Assembly (NCBI RefSeq): GCF_001612825.1
Contig: NZ_BDBE01000040.1
Coordinates: forward strand, 1 to 64,000
Source of the DNA: Nocardia caishijiensis NBRC 108228
GTDB lineage: Bacteria; Actinomycetota; Actinomycetes; Mycobacteriales; Mycobacteriaceae
Length of the DNA: 64,000 bases
Direction: 5' to 3'
A model generated the notes under the pieces. That model worked only from the letters and a program-made list of their open reading frames with translations. It searched no databases and had not been told where the DNA came from. Shown here piece by piece: positions 35,299 through 42,908 of the stretch. The translations under genes were made by a program, and so were the position numbers. The number at the start of each line of letters is the position of its first letter. Position 1 is the first letter of the stretch.

Positions 35299-35634
35299 AT
35301 GTCCGAAATCCCTGCCCGCGAGCCCGACTATCGATTCACTCTCGCCAATGAACGCACATTCCTGGCCTGGCAACGCACGTCGCTGGGATTGCTCGCCGCC
35401 TCGGTGGCACTCATGCATTTCCAGCCTTTTGCGCCGGTGTTCTCACGTGCGGTGGCGACGACGCTCGGAGTGCTCGCGATCACGACTGCCGCGGGAGGTC
35501 TGACGCGATGGCGCTCCAACGACCGGGCCATCCGTGCGGACCGGCCGCTGCCTCGCCCCAGGCTGGCGACGGTGACCGCGGTGGCGATGTCGGGGGTCGC
35601 GGCGTCGATCGTTCTCGTGGCCGCGGTGTCGTGA
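35299..35634 (+). CDS. DUF202/YidH-like membrane protein
   Basis: A 111-residue protein of the DUF202 family, with the signature YRFTLANERTFLAWQRTSLG at the N-terminus and three predicted helices. I chose the ATG at 35299, just before this signature (GAGG nine bases upstream); the frame is open to 35188. Its function is unknown. Its stop overlaps the GTG start of a second DUF202 gene, so the two are translated together and may form a heteromeric membrane complex. It is divergent from the ABC operon. Confidence 0.85.
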   Translation: MSEIPAREPDYRFTLANERTFLAWQRTSLGLLAASVALMHFQPFAPVFSRAVATTLGVLAITTAAGGLTRWRSNDRAIRADRPLPRPRLATVTAVAMSGVAASIVLVAAVS

Positions 35635-35981
35635 CGGTCGCGGTCGACGGAAAGCATGCCCGCGACCCGGGGCTGCAGCCCGAACGCACCGCGCTGTCCT
35701 GGACCAGGACCTCGTTGGCGATCATGGGCAACGGCTTGCTGATCGTTGGCCGTGATCTGGTGGTCGGTTCCGACAAGTGGGATACCGCCACCGCTTTCGC
35801 CTGCGTGGTGGCGATACTCGGGGCATGCGCGGTCTACCTGATCGGCATCCACCACGGTCGAGGGCTCGGGCGCGCTGTGCCACGGACACGGGCACCAGCG
35901 GCGATCATCGTGACCGGCTGCGGGGTCGTTCTGCTGTGTGCGAGCCTGCTCGTCTGCGCGTTCACCACCGCTACGACATGA
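35631..35981 (+). CDS. DUF202/YidH-like membrane protein (second of pair)
   Basis: A 116-residue DUF202 protein whose signature PGLQPERTALSWTRTSLAIM is a variant of that in the preceding gene. Three helices follow (for example LLIVGRDLVVGSD and VTGCGVVLLCASLLVCAF). The GTG start overlaps the upstream stop (GTGA). The pair is common next to each other in actinobacteria; the role is not established. A strong hairpin follows, separating it from the convergent SulP gene. Confidence 0.85.
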   Translation: MTVAVDGKHARDPGLQPERTALSWTRTSLAIMGNGLLIVGRDLVVGSDKWDTATAFACVVAILGACAVYLIGIHHGRGLGRAVPRTRAPAAIIVTGCGVVLLCASLLVCAFTTATT

Positions 35982-36017
35982 CACAGGAGCCCAGGCACAG
36001 ACCGGGGCTCCTGTGTC
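35980..36017. terminator. Hairpin terminator between convergent genes
   Basis: GACACAGGAGCCC (35980-35992) pairs perfectly with GGGCTCCTGTGTC (36005-36017), directly after the DUF202 stop codon. Confidence 0.8.
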
Positions 36018-36027
36018 GCCGACAACA

Positions 36028-37278
36028 TCAACTCGGCGCCGGGAGCCGCACCCGCGACCCGCGCTCGCGGATCCGCCGGTAGCCGAGCACCAGCATCGTC
36101 CACAGCACGCCGACGACGACCCCCAGCGCGAGATTGCGCGTGAGAAGGGTGACCGCCACAGTCCCCACCATCGCCACCGATTCCCCGACGGGTAGTCGAC
36201 CGAAGGTGGCGGGGCGCAACGATTCCCAGTCCATCGTTGTGGCCGAAACGGCTATCATCACCGCGACGAGCGCGGCCATCGGAATCGCGGCGAGCACCTG
36301 GTCGAGCACGGTGACCAGGCACAGCAGCACCACTCCGGCCGCGAACACCGAGATCCGTGTTCTGGCGTGACAGGTCTTGACGTTCATCATCGTCTGGCCG
36401 ATCATCGCGCACCCACCCATACCGCCGAACAACCCGGTGGCGATATTGGCCGCCCCCTGCCCCCAGCTTTCCCGGCGGTGGTTGGACGAGGTGCCGGTCA
36501 GCTCGTCGACGAGCTGGGCGGTGAGCAGCGTCTCGAGCAGACCGACCAACGCCACCCCCACCGCGTAGGGGGCGATGATCCCCAGTGTCTGCCAGGACAA
36601 TTCGACCGCGGGTAGGGCCGGACCCATCACGCCCGCGTCCGGGTCACCTTCGTCCTCGACCCGGGGCACGTCGATGGCGAAGACCACCGCGATCACGGTG
36701 ACCATGATCGTGGCCACCAGCGGTGCGGGCACGACACCGGTGAACCTCGGCAGCACCACCATGATCAGCAGTCCCACGGTGACAAGCACGTACACCGGCC
36801 ACGGGACGTCGATCAGATGGGGCAGTTGCGCGGCGAAGATCAAGATCGCCAGCGCGTTGACGAATCCGGTCATCACCGCCCGGGGAATGAATCGTGCCAG
36901 GGCCGCGGCGCCACACGAGGCCAGCACAACCTGCAGAACACCGGCCAGCAGCACGGTCGCGATCAAGTAGTCCGGGCCGTGCTCGCGGACCAACGGAGCC
37001 ACCACCAGAGCCACCGAACCGGCCGCGGCCGAAACCATCGCCGGTCTGCCACCGGTCACCGCGATCGTGAGGGCGAAGACGATCGAGGTGAACAGCCCGA
37101 CGCCGGGCCCCACCCCCGCCAGAATCGAGAAGGAGATGGTTTCGGGGATCAGCGCCAGCGCGGTGACCATGCCCGCGAGGATCTCGACCCGCAACGCCCG
37201 CGGATCGCGCAAGGTCGAGACGGTCTGTGATCGGAACAATGCTGTGGGACGCCTCGCGGGCGTGCTGTCGATACTCAT
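36028..37278 (-). CDS. SulP-family sulfate permease lacking STAS domain
   Basis: A 416-residue anion transporter with ten or more hydrophobic segments and the SulP pattern EILAGMVTALALIPETISFS at its start and GQGAANIATGLFGGMGGCAM in the core. It ends shortly after the last helix, without the cytoplasmic STAS domain found on many family members. I chose the ATG at 37278 (GAGG upstream) over 37311. It follows the arylsulfatase gene on the same strand, separated by a long palindrome. Import of sulfate, or export of sulfate or bicarbonate exchange, is possible; context favours sulfur nutrition. Confidence 0.87.
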   Translation of the reverse strand: MSIDSTPARRPTALFRSQTVSTLRDPRALRVEILAGMVTALALIPETISFSILAGVGPGVGLFTSIVFALTIAVTGGRPAMVSAAAGSVALVVAPLVREHGPDYLIATVLLAGVLQVVLASCGAAALARFIPRAVMTGFVNALAILIFAAQLPHLIDVPWPVYVLVTVGLLIMVVLPRFTGVVPAPLVATIMVTVIAVVFAIDVPRVEDEGDPDAGVMGPALPAVELSWQTLGIIAPYAVGVALVGLLETLLTAQLVDELTGTSSNHRRESWGQGAANIATGLFGGMGGCAMIGQTMMNVKTCHARTRISVFAAGVVLLCLVTVLDQVLAAIPMAALVAVMIAVSATTMDWESLRPATFGRLPVGESVAMVGTVAVTLLTRNLALGVVVGVLWTMLVLGYRRIRERGSRVRLPAPS

Positions 37279-37298
37279 CGTGTACCTCGTGAAAACGG

Positions 37299-37329
37299 GA
37301 GAAGAGGACACCTGAGGTGTCCTCTTCTC
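37299..37329. terminator. 31-base perfect palindrome between sulfatase and SulP genes
   Basis: Two 15-base arms (GAGAAGAGGACACCT and its complement) flank a single central G. It lies 13 bases after the sulfatase stop and 21 bases before the SulP start. A terminator or an attenuator for SulP are both possible; the symmetry also suits a protein-binding site. Confidence 0.6.
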
Positions 37330-37341
37330 GATCAGTCGGAA

Positions 37342-38718
37342 TCAGACCGCCACGGGTTGGGTCCGTTTCGGCACGAAGTCCAGTGGTGCGCCCGGCGGAA
37401 TCAGTTCTTCACGCCCCACACTCTCCTCGTGTTCGCGGATGATCCGGTGCGCGTGCTGCATCACCCACCAGCGCACGAAGGTCTGGTTGACCGGTTCGCG
37501 TTCCTTGGGGTCTTCGAGCAGGTTGATGATGCGAGCGAAGCCGAGCGGGATCTCGGGGTCGTGGAAGTGCTGCTGGCGCACGAAGCTGATCTTGAACTGA
37601 GACCACTTCACCGCGTGCAGTTCGTCGTTGAGCCAGACCATGTGTCCTTCGCGTGCTGATTCCTCGGCACCTGCGAAGAATTCGCGCTGGTCGATACCGT
37701 CGATCTCCCGGTCGTCGGGGATCTCGCAGCCTGCGAGCAGCAGCAAGGTGGTGAACATGTCGGTGACGTGCACCATCTCGTTGCTCTCGCGGGCCATCAC
37801 CCGGCCGGGCCAGCGGATGAGCGCGGGCGTGCGGATGCCGCCTTCGGCGGAGCTGAAGTAGGAGCCGTCGAAGAATCCGGCCGTGCCACGACCGGCCAAG
37901 TGGTCCTCGGGCCCGTTGTCTCCGGCGAAGACCACGATGGTGTTGTCGGCGACACCGAGTTCATCGAGTTTGTCGAGGATTCGCTGGAAGTCGTAATCGA
38001 GCATCAGCAACGCGTCACCCCAGGCGCCGTTGGTACTGGTGCCCCGGAACTCCTCGCGGACTTCGATCGGGAAATGCAGCAGCGAGTGGTTGTGGTAAAG
38101 GAAGAACGGCTTGTCCTCCTCGACACTGCGTTCCATGAACGCCATGGCACGCCGGTCGTATTCGGCGTCCATGCGGCCTTTGAGTTCGACGGTGAGCTGC
38201 TCGTCGGTGACGCGGACCCCACCTTCTTTTGTGCCGTCGTACATGTAGGACCAGCCGTCGCGCTCGCCCTTGTACCACGGGTCGTCGGGCCACAGGCATT
38301 CGTCGTAGGTGCGGGCAGGTCCGTACCATTCGTCGAAGCCGTGGTCGGTGGGCCAGCGACCGTCCTCTGCCCCGATGTGCCATTTGCCGTAACAGGCAGT
38401 GGCATAGCCCGCGTCGGACAGGATGTCGCCCATGGTGCGTTCCCAGGCCACGAGTCCGCCCGGATTACCACCGAGGGCGATCGTGTGATTGCCCGAACGG
38501 ATCGGATAGCGGCCGGTCATCAGTGCCGAGCGAGTCGGCGTGCACTGTGGTTCCACGACGAAATGCGACAGTTTGAGGCTTTCCGCGGCGAAAGTGTCGA
38601 TGTTCTTGGTGTCGGCGCCGCGCAAAATGCCGCCGCCGAAGCAGCCGAGTTCACCCAAGCCCAGATTGTCGACGTGGAAATAGACGATATTCGGGCGCTG
38701 GTTGGGTGCTGTGGACAT
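37342..38718 (-). CDS. Type I arylsulfatase (alkaline phosphatase superfamily)
   Basis: A 458-residue sulfatase. The formylglycine motif CTPTRSALMTGRYPIRSG begins at Cys59, so the active-site aldehyde is made from cysteine by a formylglycine-generating enzyme, encoded at 41709. Metal-binding residues are visible in YFHVDNLGLGELGCFGG (N-terminal Asp) and FAGDNGPEDH. No signal peptide is seen, so the enzyme is probably cytoplasmic and acts on imported sulfate esters. GAGG precedes the ATG at 38718. It is linked with the ABC importer, SulP permease and GntR regulator in a sulfur-scavenging locus. Confidence 0.92.
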   Translation of the reverse strand: MSTAPNQRPNIVYFHVDNLGLGELGCFGGGILRGADTKNIDTFAAESLKLSHFVVEPQCTPTRSALMTGRYPIRSGNHTIALGGNPGGLVAWERTMGDILSDAGYATACYGKWHIGAEDGRWPTDHGFDEWYGPARTYDECLWPDDPWYKGERDGWSYMYDGTKEGGVRVTDEQLTVELKGRMDAEYDRRAMAFMERSVEEDKPFFLYHNHSLLHFPIEVREEFRGTSTNGAWGDALLMLDYDFQRILDKLDELGVADNTIVVFAGDNGPEDHLAGRGTAGFFDGSYFSSAEGGIRTPALIRWPGRVMARESNEMVHVTDMFTTLLLLAGCEIPDDREIDGIDQREFFAGAEESAREGHMVWLNDELHAVKWSQFKISFVRQQHFHDPEIPLGFARIINLLEDPKEREPVNQTFVRWWVMQHAHRIIREHEESVGREELIPPGAPLDFVPKRTQPVAV

Positions 38719-38772
38719 GGTTGTACCTCACTTCTGTTGCATGGGTGGAAAATCAGGGGGTGGGCGATCGAA

Positions 38773-39576
38773 TCAGTCGCCGGGAAGCGCGCGGGCGTTG
38801 ATCGAGGTCAAGGTCAGTCGGTCGCCGCGGTAGCGCACGGATTCGAGATCGAAAGGAGTTCCATCGGCGAGGTAGGTCAGCCGGTGCAGCAACAGCACCG
38901 GCTCGCCGACTTTGATGTCGAGGTGGCGGGCGGTTCCGCGGTCGGCCGCCACTGCTTCGATCGTGTTCTCGGCCGCACCGATACCGACACCGAGCCGTTC
39001 CTCGAGGAGATGGAAGACATCCTCGTGGGCCAGATCGGCGCCGTCGAGCGCCTCGATCGCTTCGGGCCGCAGCGAGGTGGTGTCCAGCGACAACGGGACA
39101 CCGGCCACCGACCGCAGTCGTTCGATGAACAGGATCGGGCTGCCCTCGGGGATGGCGAGCTTGGCCGCGACAAAGCCGGTCGCGGTCGACGGCCGCGCTG
39201 AGAGCACGGTGTTCTCGACCGAGAGCTGATGTCCGGCAAGCGATTCCGCGAGCCCTTCGAGCCGGTCGATTCGTTGCCGCAGTTTGGCACCGGTGACCAC
39301 CGTGCCCAGGCCCTGCACCCGGGTGATGAGCCCTTCCGACCGCAACAGTTCGAAGGCCTCCCGGATCGCGTTGCGGCTCACGCCCCATTCCGCGGCGAGG
39401 GTGGTTTCCGGCGGCAGCAGCGGCCGCGGTGCGGCCAATCCGCCGAAGGCGCCATCGAGGATCTGTGAACGCAGAATGTCGCGAACCCAGCGCGCGGCGT
39501 CTTCGCGCGTGCCCGCGTACTTGCGGATCGGAGGTCTGGGGAACCCCGTCGCTGGTGTGCGGCGCCTCGATGTCAT
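38773..39576 (-). CDS. GntR-family regulator, HutC/UTRA type
   Basis: A 267-residue regulator with an N-terminal winged helix (TTLAAEWGVSRNAIREAFEL, residues about 55-80) and a C-terminal UTRA effector domain (IPEGSPILFIERLRSVAGVP; GEPVLLLHRLTYLADGTPFD). The ATG at 39576 has GGAAGG upstream; the frame is open to 39744. It is upstream of the arylsulfatase on the same strand (54 bases), so it probably regulates the sulfatase genes. Direct repeats of GTTTACCT at its promoter may be its own binding sites. An aromatic or sugar-like sulfate ester, or its product, is the likely effector. Confidence 0.87.
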   Translation of the reverse strand: MTSRRRTPATGFPRPPIRKYAGTREDAARWVRDILRSQILDGAFGGLAAPRPLLPPETTLAAEWGVSRNAIREAFELLRSEGLITRVQGLGTVVTGAKLRQRIDRLEGLAESLAGHQLSVENTVLSARPSTATGFVAAKLAIPEGSPILFIERLRSVAGVPLSLDTTSLRPEAIEALDGADLAHEDVFHLLEERLGVGIGAAENTIEAVAADRGTARHLDIKVGEPVLLLHRLTYLADGTPFDLESVRYRGDRLTLTSINARALPGD

Positions 39577-39578
39577 GG

Positions 39579-39616
39579 GTTTACCTTCCCAGCCACCCAT
39601 TCCTGTTCGTTTACCT
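39579..39616. promoter_or_regulatory. Direct repeats GTTTACCT before GntR gene
   Basis: Two copies, 39579-39586 and 39609-39616, are exactly 30 bases apart, three helical turns, with the first overlapping the ribosome site. Variants (GTGTACCT at 37280-37287 and TTGTACCT at 38721-38728) precede the SulP and sulfatase genes, but these also contain the GAGGT ribosome sites, so the similarity may be partly trivial. Confidence 0.42.
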
Positions 39617-39725
39617 CGAGGTTGGCTGCCGGTTACGCCACCGATCGGAGTTGCGAGTCGCTGGCCAGCGCGTTTTCGACGGCGTATCGGCGCGGAAACG
39701 CCGCCGCGCAATTGTGGAGCGAACG

Positions 39726-39766
39726 CCTCGGGCCCCGCACGCATCGGTTGCGTCCGGGGCCCGAGG
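39726..39766. terminator. Hairpin terminator after gyrB-like gene
   Basis: CCTCGGGCCCCG (39726-39737) pairs perfectly with CGGGGCCCGAGG (39755-39766), just past the stop of the topoisomerase gene. Confidence 0.78.
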
Positions 39767-39777
39767 GGTGCGTGGAG

Positions 39778-41712
39778 TCAGATATCGAGGAACCGGCTGT
39801 CGCCCGCGTTGCGGGTGATGAAGCCACGACGGGCCTCGACGTCCTCGCCCATGAGAACGGCGAAGATCTCCTCGGCGAGCGCGGCGTCGCCGATGGTGAG
39901 TCTGCGCAGCGCCCGGGTGGCCGGGTCCATGGTGGTTTCCCACAGTTCCTGCGGGTTCATCTCCCCCAGGCCCTTGTAGCGTTGGATACCGTGTCCGGGG
40001 TCCATCCGCCTACCCGCTCGGGTGCCCGCGGCGAGGAGGCGATCACGCTGCAGATCGGAGTAGGCGTAGTCGGGATCGCCGCGTTGCCATTTGAGTTTGT
40101 ACAGCGGCGGCTGGGCCAGGTAGACGTGGCCGAGTTCGACCAGCGGCCGCGTGTAGCGGAACAGCAGGGTCAGCAGCAGGGTCGCGATGTGTTTGCCGTC
40201 GACGTCGGCGTCGGCCATCAGCACGATCTTGTGATAACGCAGCCTGGTGATGTCGAATTCTTCCCGGATCCCGGTGCCGAACGCGGTGATGATCGATTGG
40301 ACCTCGGTGTTCTTCAGGACCTGGTCGATGCGGGCCTTTTCGACATTGATGATCTTTCCCCGGATGGGCAGAATCGCCTGGAACATCGAATCGCGCCCGG
40401 ATTTGGCGCTGCCGCCGGCGGAATCACCTTCGACAATGAAGATTTCTGCCCGACTCGCGTCTGTTGTGCGACAGTCGGCCAACTTGCCCGGCGAGCCGCC
40501 GAGGCCGCCGGAGTTCTTGCGGCGCACCAGTTCTCGCGCCTTGCGTGCGGCCGCGCGGGCCTGCGCGGTCGAGGTGACCTTGCTGATGACGAGTTTCGCC
40601 TCAGCGGGATTGGCGTCGAACCACTCGGTGAGCTTCTCGTGGGACACCTTCTGCACGAAAGACCGGATGGCGCTGTTGCCCAGCCTGGTTTTGGTCTGTC
40701 CCTCGAACTGCGGCTCGGCGACTTTCACCGACACCACCGCTGCGAGACCCTCCCGCACGTCGTCACCGGTGAGGTTGTCCGCCGAGGCCTTCAGCAACCC
40801 CATTTTGCGGGCACAGCGATTGACCACGGTGGTCAACGCGGCGCGGAACCCTTCTTCGTGCACACCGCCCTCGGAGGTGTTGATGGTGTTGGCGAAGGTG
40901 TGGACCGATTCGGTGAACCCGGTGTTCCATTGCAGCGCCACCTCCAGTTCGTATCCGATTCCGCGGCCGCGGAATTCGATGACGGTGGGATGCAGTGGTT
41001 GCCTGGATCGATTGAGGTACCGCGCGAACTCGCGCAGACCACCGGGGTAATGGAAACGACGGCACGCGTCCTCGCCGTCGCGGCGTTCGTCGGTGAGCGT
41101 CATCTCCAGACCGCTGTTGAGGAACGCCATCTCCCGCAGCCTCCGGGCGACGGTGTCGAAGTTGTAGTCGGTGGTTTCGAACACCTCGGGATCCGCCCAA
41201 TAGCGCACCGTCGTTCCCGTCTCGGTCGTCGCCCGCCCCCGGGTCAGGGTCTGCGGAATCGCGGCGAGGTACTGCTGTGACCAGCGGTAACCGTCGCGGC
41301 TGATCTCGGCTTCCAATCGGGTCGACAACGCGTTGACCACCGACACCCCGACACCGTGCAAACCACCGGAGACGGCATAGGCGCCGCCTTCCGCACCGAA
41401 TTTGCCACCAGCGTGCAGTTGGGTCATGACCACATCGATGGTCGGCATTCCGGTGGCGTGCGCGGCGACGGGGATACCGCGCCCGTTGTCGGTGACCTCG
41501 GCTCCCCCATCGGCGAGCAAACGCACCTCGACGCGCGTCGCGTGACCGGCCATCGCCTCGTCGACGCCGTTGTCGACGACCTCCCACAGCATGTGGTGCA
41601 GACCGCGCTCACTCGTCGACCCGATGTACATACCCGGCCGCTTGCGGACGACATCGAGTCCCTCCAGAACCTTGATCGCGGCAGCGCCGTAGGCGCGAGC
41701 AGTCACGGTCAC
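39778..41712 (-). CDS. DNA gyrase/topoisomerase IV B-subunit paralogue
   Basis: A 644-residue type IIA topoisomerase B subunit. ATP-site motifs are VVDNGVDEAMAG and DNGRGIPVAAH with GGLHGVGVSVVNALS. The TOPRIM domain shows IVEGDSAGGSAK and MADADVDGKHI; the tail IQRYKGLGEMNP is standard. The GTG start at 41712 overlaps the stop of the formylglycine-generating enzyme gene (GTGA), so both are translated together. No A subunit is present in the window. A chromosomal gyrA-gyrB pair is expected elsewhere; this may be an extra topoisomerase such as the mycobacterial TopoNM type, or a partner for the housekeeping GyrA. Confidence 0.9.
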   Translation of the reverse strand: MTVTARAYGAAAIKVLEGLDVVRKRPGMYIGSTSERGLHHMLWEVVDNGVDEAMAGHATRVEVRLLADGGAEVTDNGRGIPVAAHATGMPTIDVVMTQLHAGGKFGAEGGAYAVSGGLHGVGVSVVNALSTRLEAEISRDGYRWSQQYLAAIPQTLTRGRATTETGTTVRYWADPEVFETTDYNFDTVARRLREMAFLNSGLEMTLTDERRDGEDACRRFHYPGGLREFARYLNRSRQPLHPTVIEFRGRGIGYELEVALQWNTGFTESVHTFANTINTSEGGVHEEGFRAALTTVVNRCARKMGLLKASADNLTGDDVREGLAAVVSVKVAEPQFEGQTKTRLGNSAIRSFVQKVSHEKLTEWFDANPAEAKLVISKVTSTAQARAAARKARELVRRKNSGGLGGSPGKLADCRTTDASRAEIFIVEGDSAGGSAKSGRDSMFQAILPIRGKIINVEKARIDQVLKNTEVQSIITAFGTGIREEFDITRLRYHKIVLMADADVDGKHIATLLLTLLFRYTRPLVELGHVYLAQPPLYKLKWQRGDPDYAYSDLQRDRLLAAGTRAGRRMDPGHGIQRYKGLGEMNPQELWETTMDPATRALRRLTIGDAALAEEIFAVLMGEDVEARRGFITRNAGDSRFLDI

Positions 41713-42668
41713 GCCGGTTCCCCGTCCCGGACAACACAGCGGAAACCGATGTGGCAGGTCGAGGCGTCCTCGGTATGCCCTTGTCTCGCCGCGGGCCGGT
41801 ATCGGTCGCAGTAGTTCGGTGAACACAGGTGCGAGCCACCCTTGACGGTCCGGCGCGGGTACCGTTCGCCGCTATCCGTGACGGCCGCTTCCTGCACCGG
41901 ATTGCGTGGAATGCAGCAATTGCTGCTCGGGGCCACATTCTTCCCACTCACCGCATGGCTGGGGGTGTGGTGATCGAGGGTCCACTCCCACACATTGCCC
42001 GCCATGTCGTAGAGACCGAAACCGTTCGGCGCGAACCTGCCGACCGGGGACGTTCCCGCATAGCCGTCCAATTCGAGGTTCTGCCAAGGGAATTCGCCCT
42101 GCCAAACGTTCCCACCGGGGCGCCCACGCGGCTCGCGTTCGTCACCCCACACGTACGTGGCGCGGTCGAGACCACCGCGCGCGGCGAGTTCCCATTCGGC
42201 CTCACTGGGTATCGACTTTCCCGCCCACTCCGCATACGCACAGGCATCGAAGAACGACACATGCGTCACCGGATGACGGTTGCGCTCACCGACGTTGCTG
42301 CCCGGCCCCTCCGGATGACGCCAGTTCGCCCCCGGAACGTAGGACCACCAGCGCCGGTAGTCGTTCAGCGGCACCGGCGCCGAGGGTGGAGTGAACACCA
42401 TCGAACCGGCGACCAACAGCGCGGGATCGGCACCGGGGAAGTCCAACGGATCGGGATCGCGTTCCGCGGTGGTCACATAACCGGTGTCCTTGACGAACCG
42501 CCGGAACTGAGCGACCGACACCGGATGGGTGTCCATCCAGAAGCCGTCGACCGACACCTGATGCGCCGGGCGCTCCTCCTGATAGTGGTCATCGGACCCC
42601 ATCCAATATCTTCCGCCGGGAATCCACACCATCGCTTTGCGGGAGATCGGGGCAGTGGTGAGCAACAT
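41709..42668 (-). CDS. Formylglycine-generating enzyme (sulfatase-modifying factor)
   Basis: A 319-residue FGE-sulfatase-domain protein. It has the N-terminal MVWIPGGRYWMGSD and HPVSVAQFRRFV, the central HPVTHVSFFDACAYAEWAGK, and near the end KGGSHLCSPNYCDRYRPAAR. The last holds the two catalytic, copper-binding cysteines (about residues 282 and 287). It converts the cysteine of the CxPxR motif in sulfatases to formylglycine; the sulfatase at 37342 has that motif. I chose the ATG at 42668; a GTG three codons upstream is also possible. The stop overlaps the gyrase-B paralogue start. Confidence 0.93.
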   Translation of the reverse strand: MLLTTAPISRKAMVWIPGGRYWMGSDDHYQEERPAHQVSVDGFWMDTHPVSVAQFRRFVKDTGYVTTAERDPDPLDFPGADPALLVAGSMVFTPPSAPVPLNDYRRWWSYVPGANWRHPEGPGSNVGERNRHPVTHVSFFDACAYAEWAGKSIPSEAEWELAARGGLDRATYVWGDEREPRGRPGGNVWQGEFPWQNLELDGYAGTSPVGRFAPNGFGLYDMAGNVWEWTLDHHTPSHAVSGKNVAPSSNCCIPRNPVQEAAVTDSGERYPRRTVKGGSHLCSPNYCDRYRPAARQGHTEDASTCHIGFRCVVRDGEPA

Positions 42669-42908
42669 GGACGCCACGTTGCCCGGATTCCGCTACATCC
42701 GCGTTACCTACTGTGTTACGCCACCAACTCCTCGATGAACACGGCGCTGGCAGGTCGAGAGTTCGCGAAACCGGTGCCGTTCCGCCACCAGGGCGGGAGT
42801 GGACACACACCTCCGAGCTGGTGATCACCGCTCGCTCGCACACCTCGGGCTGCCGTGATGGGGCTTGCCCCACTCCCGCACCATCGGCCACGGCTACCGA
42901 TGTCGGAG

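Noticed and set aside
37768..39201. 477-codon plus-strand frame opposite the sulfatase and GntR genes
   Set aside because: The minus strand has the CTPTR sulfatase motif and GntR/UTRA features; the plus frame has none.
39778..41712. Calling the gyrB-like gene a proven novobiocin self-resistance gene
   Set aside because: No antibiotic biosynthesis genes are visible. The residue in YRWSQQY that aligns with E. coli Arg136 is also a serine in the ordinary M. tuberculosis GyrB as I recall it, so it is not diagnostic.
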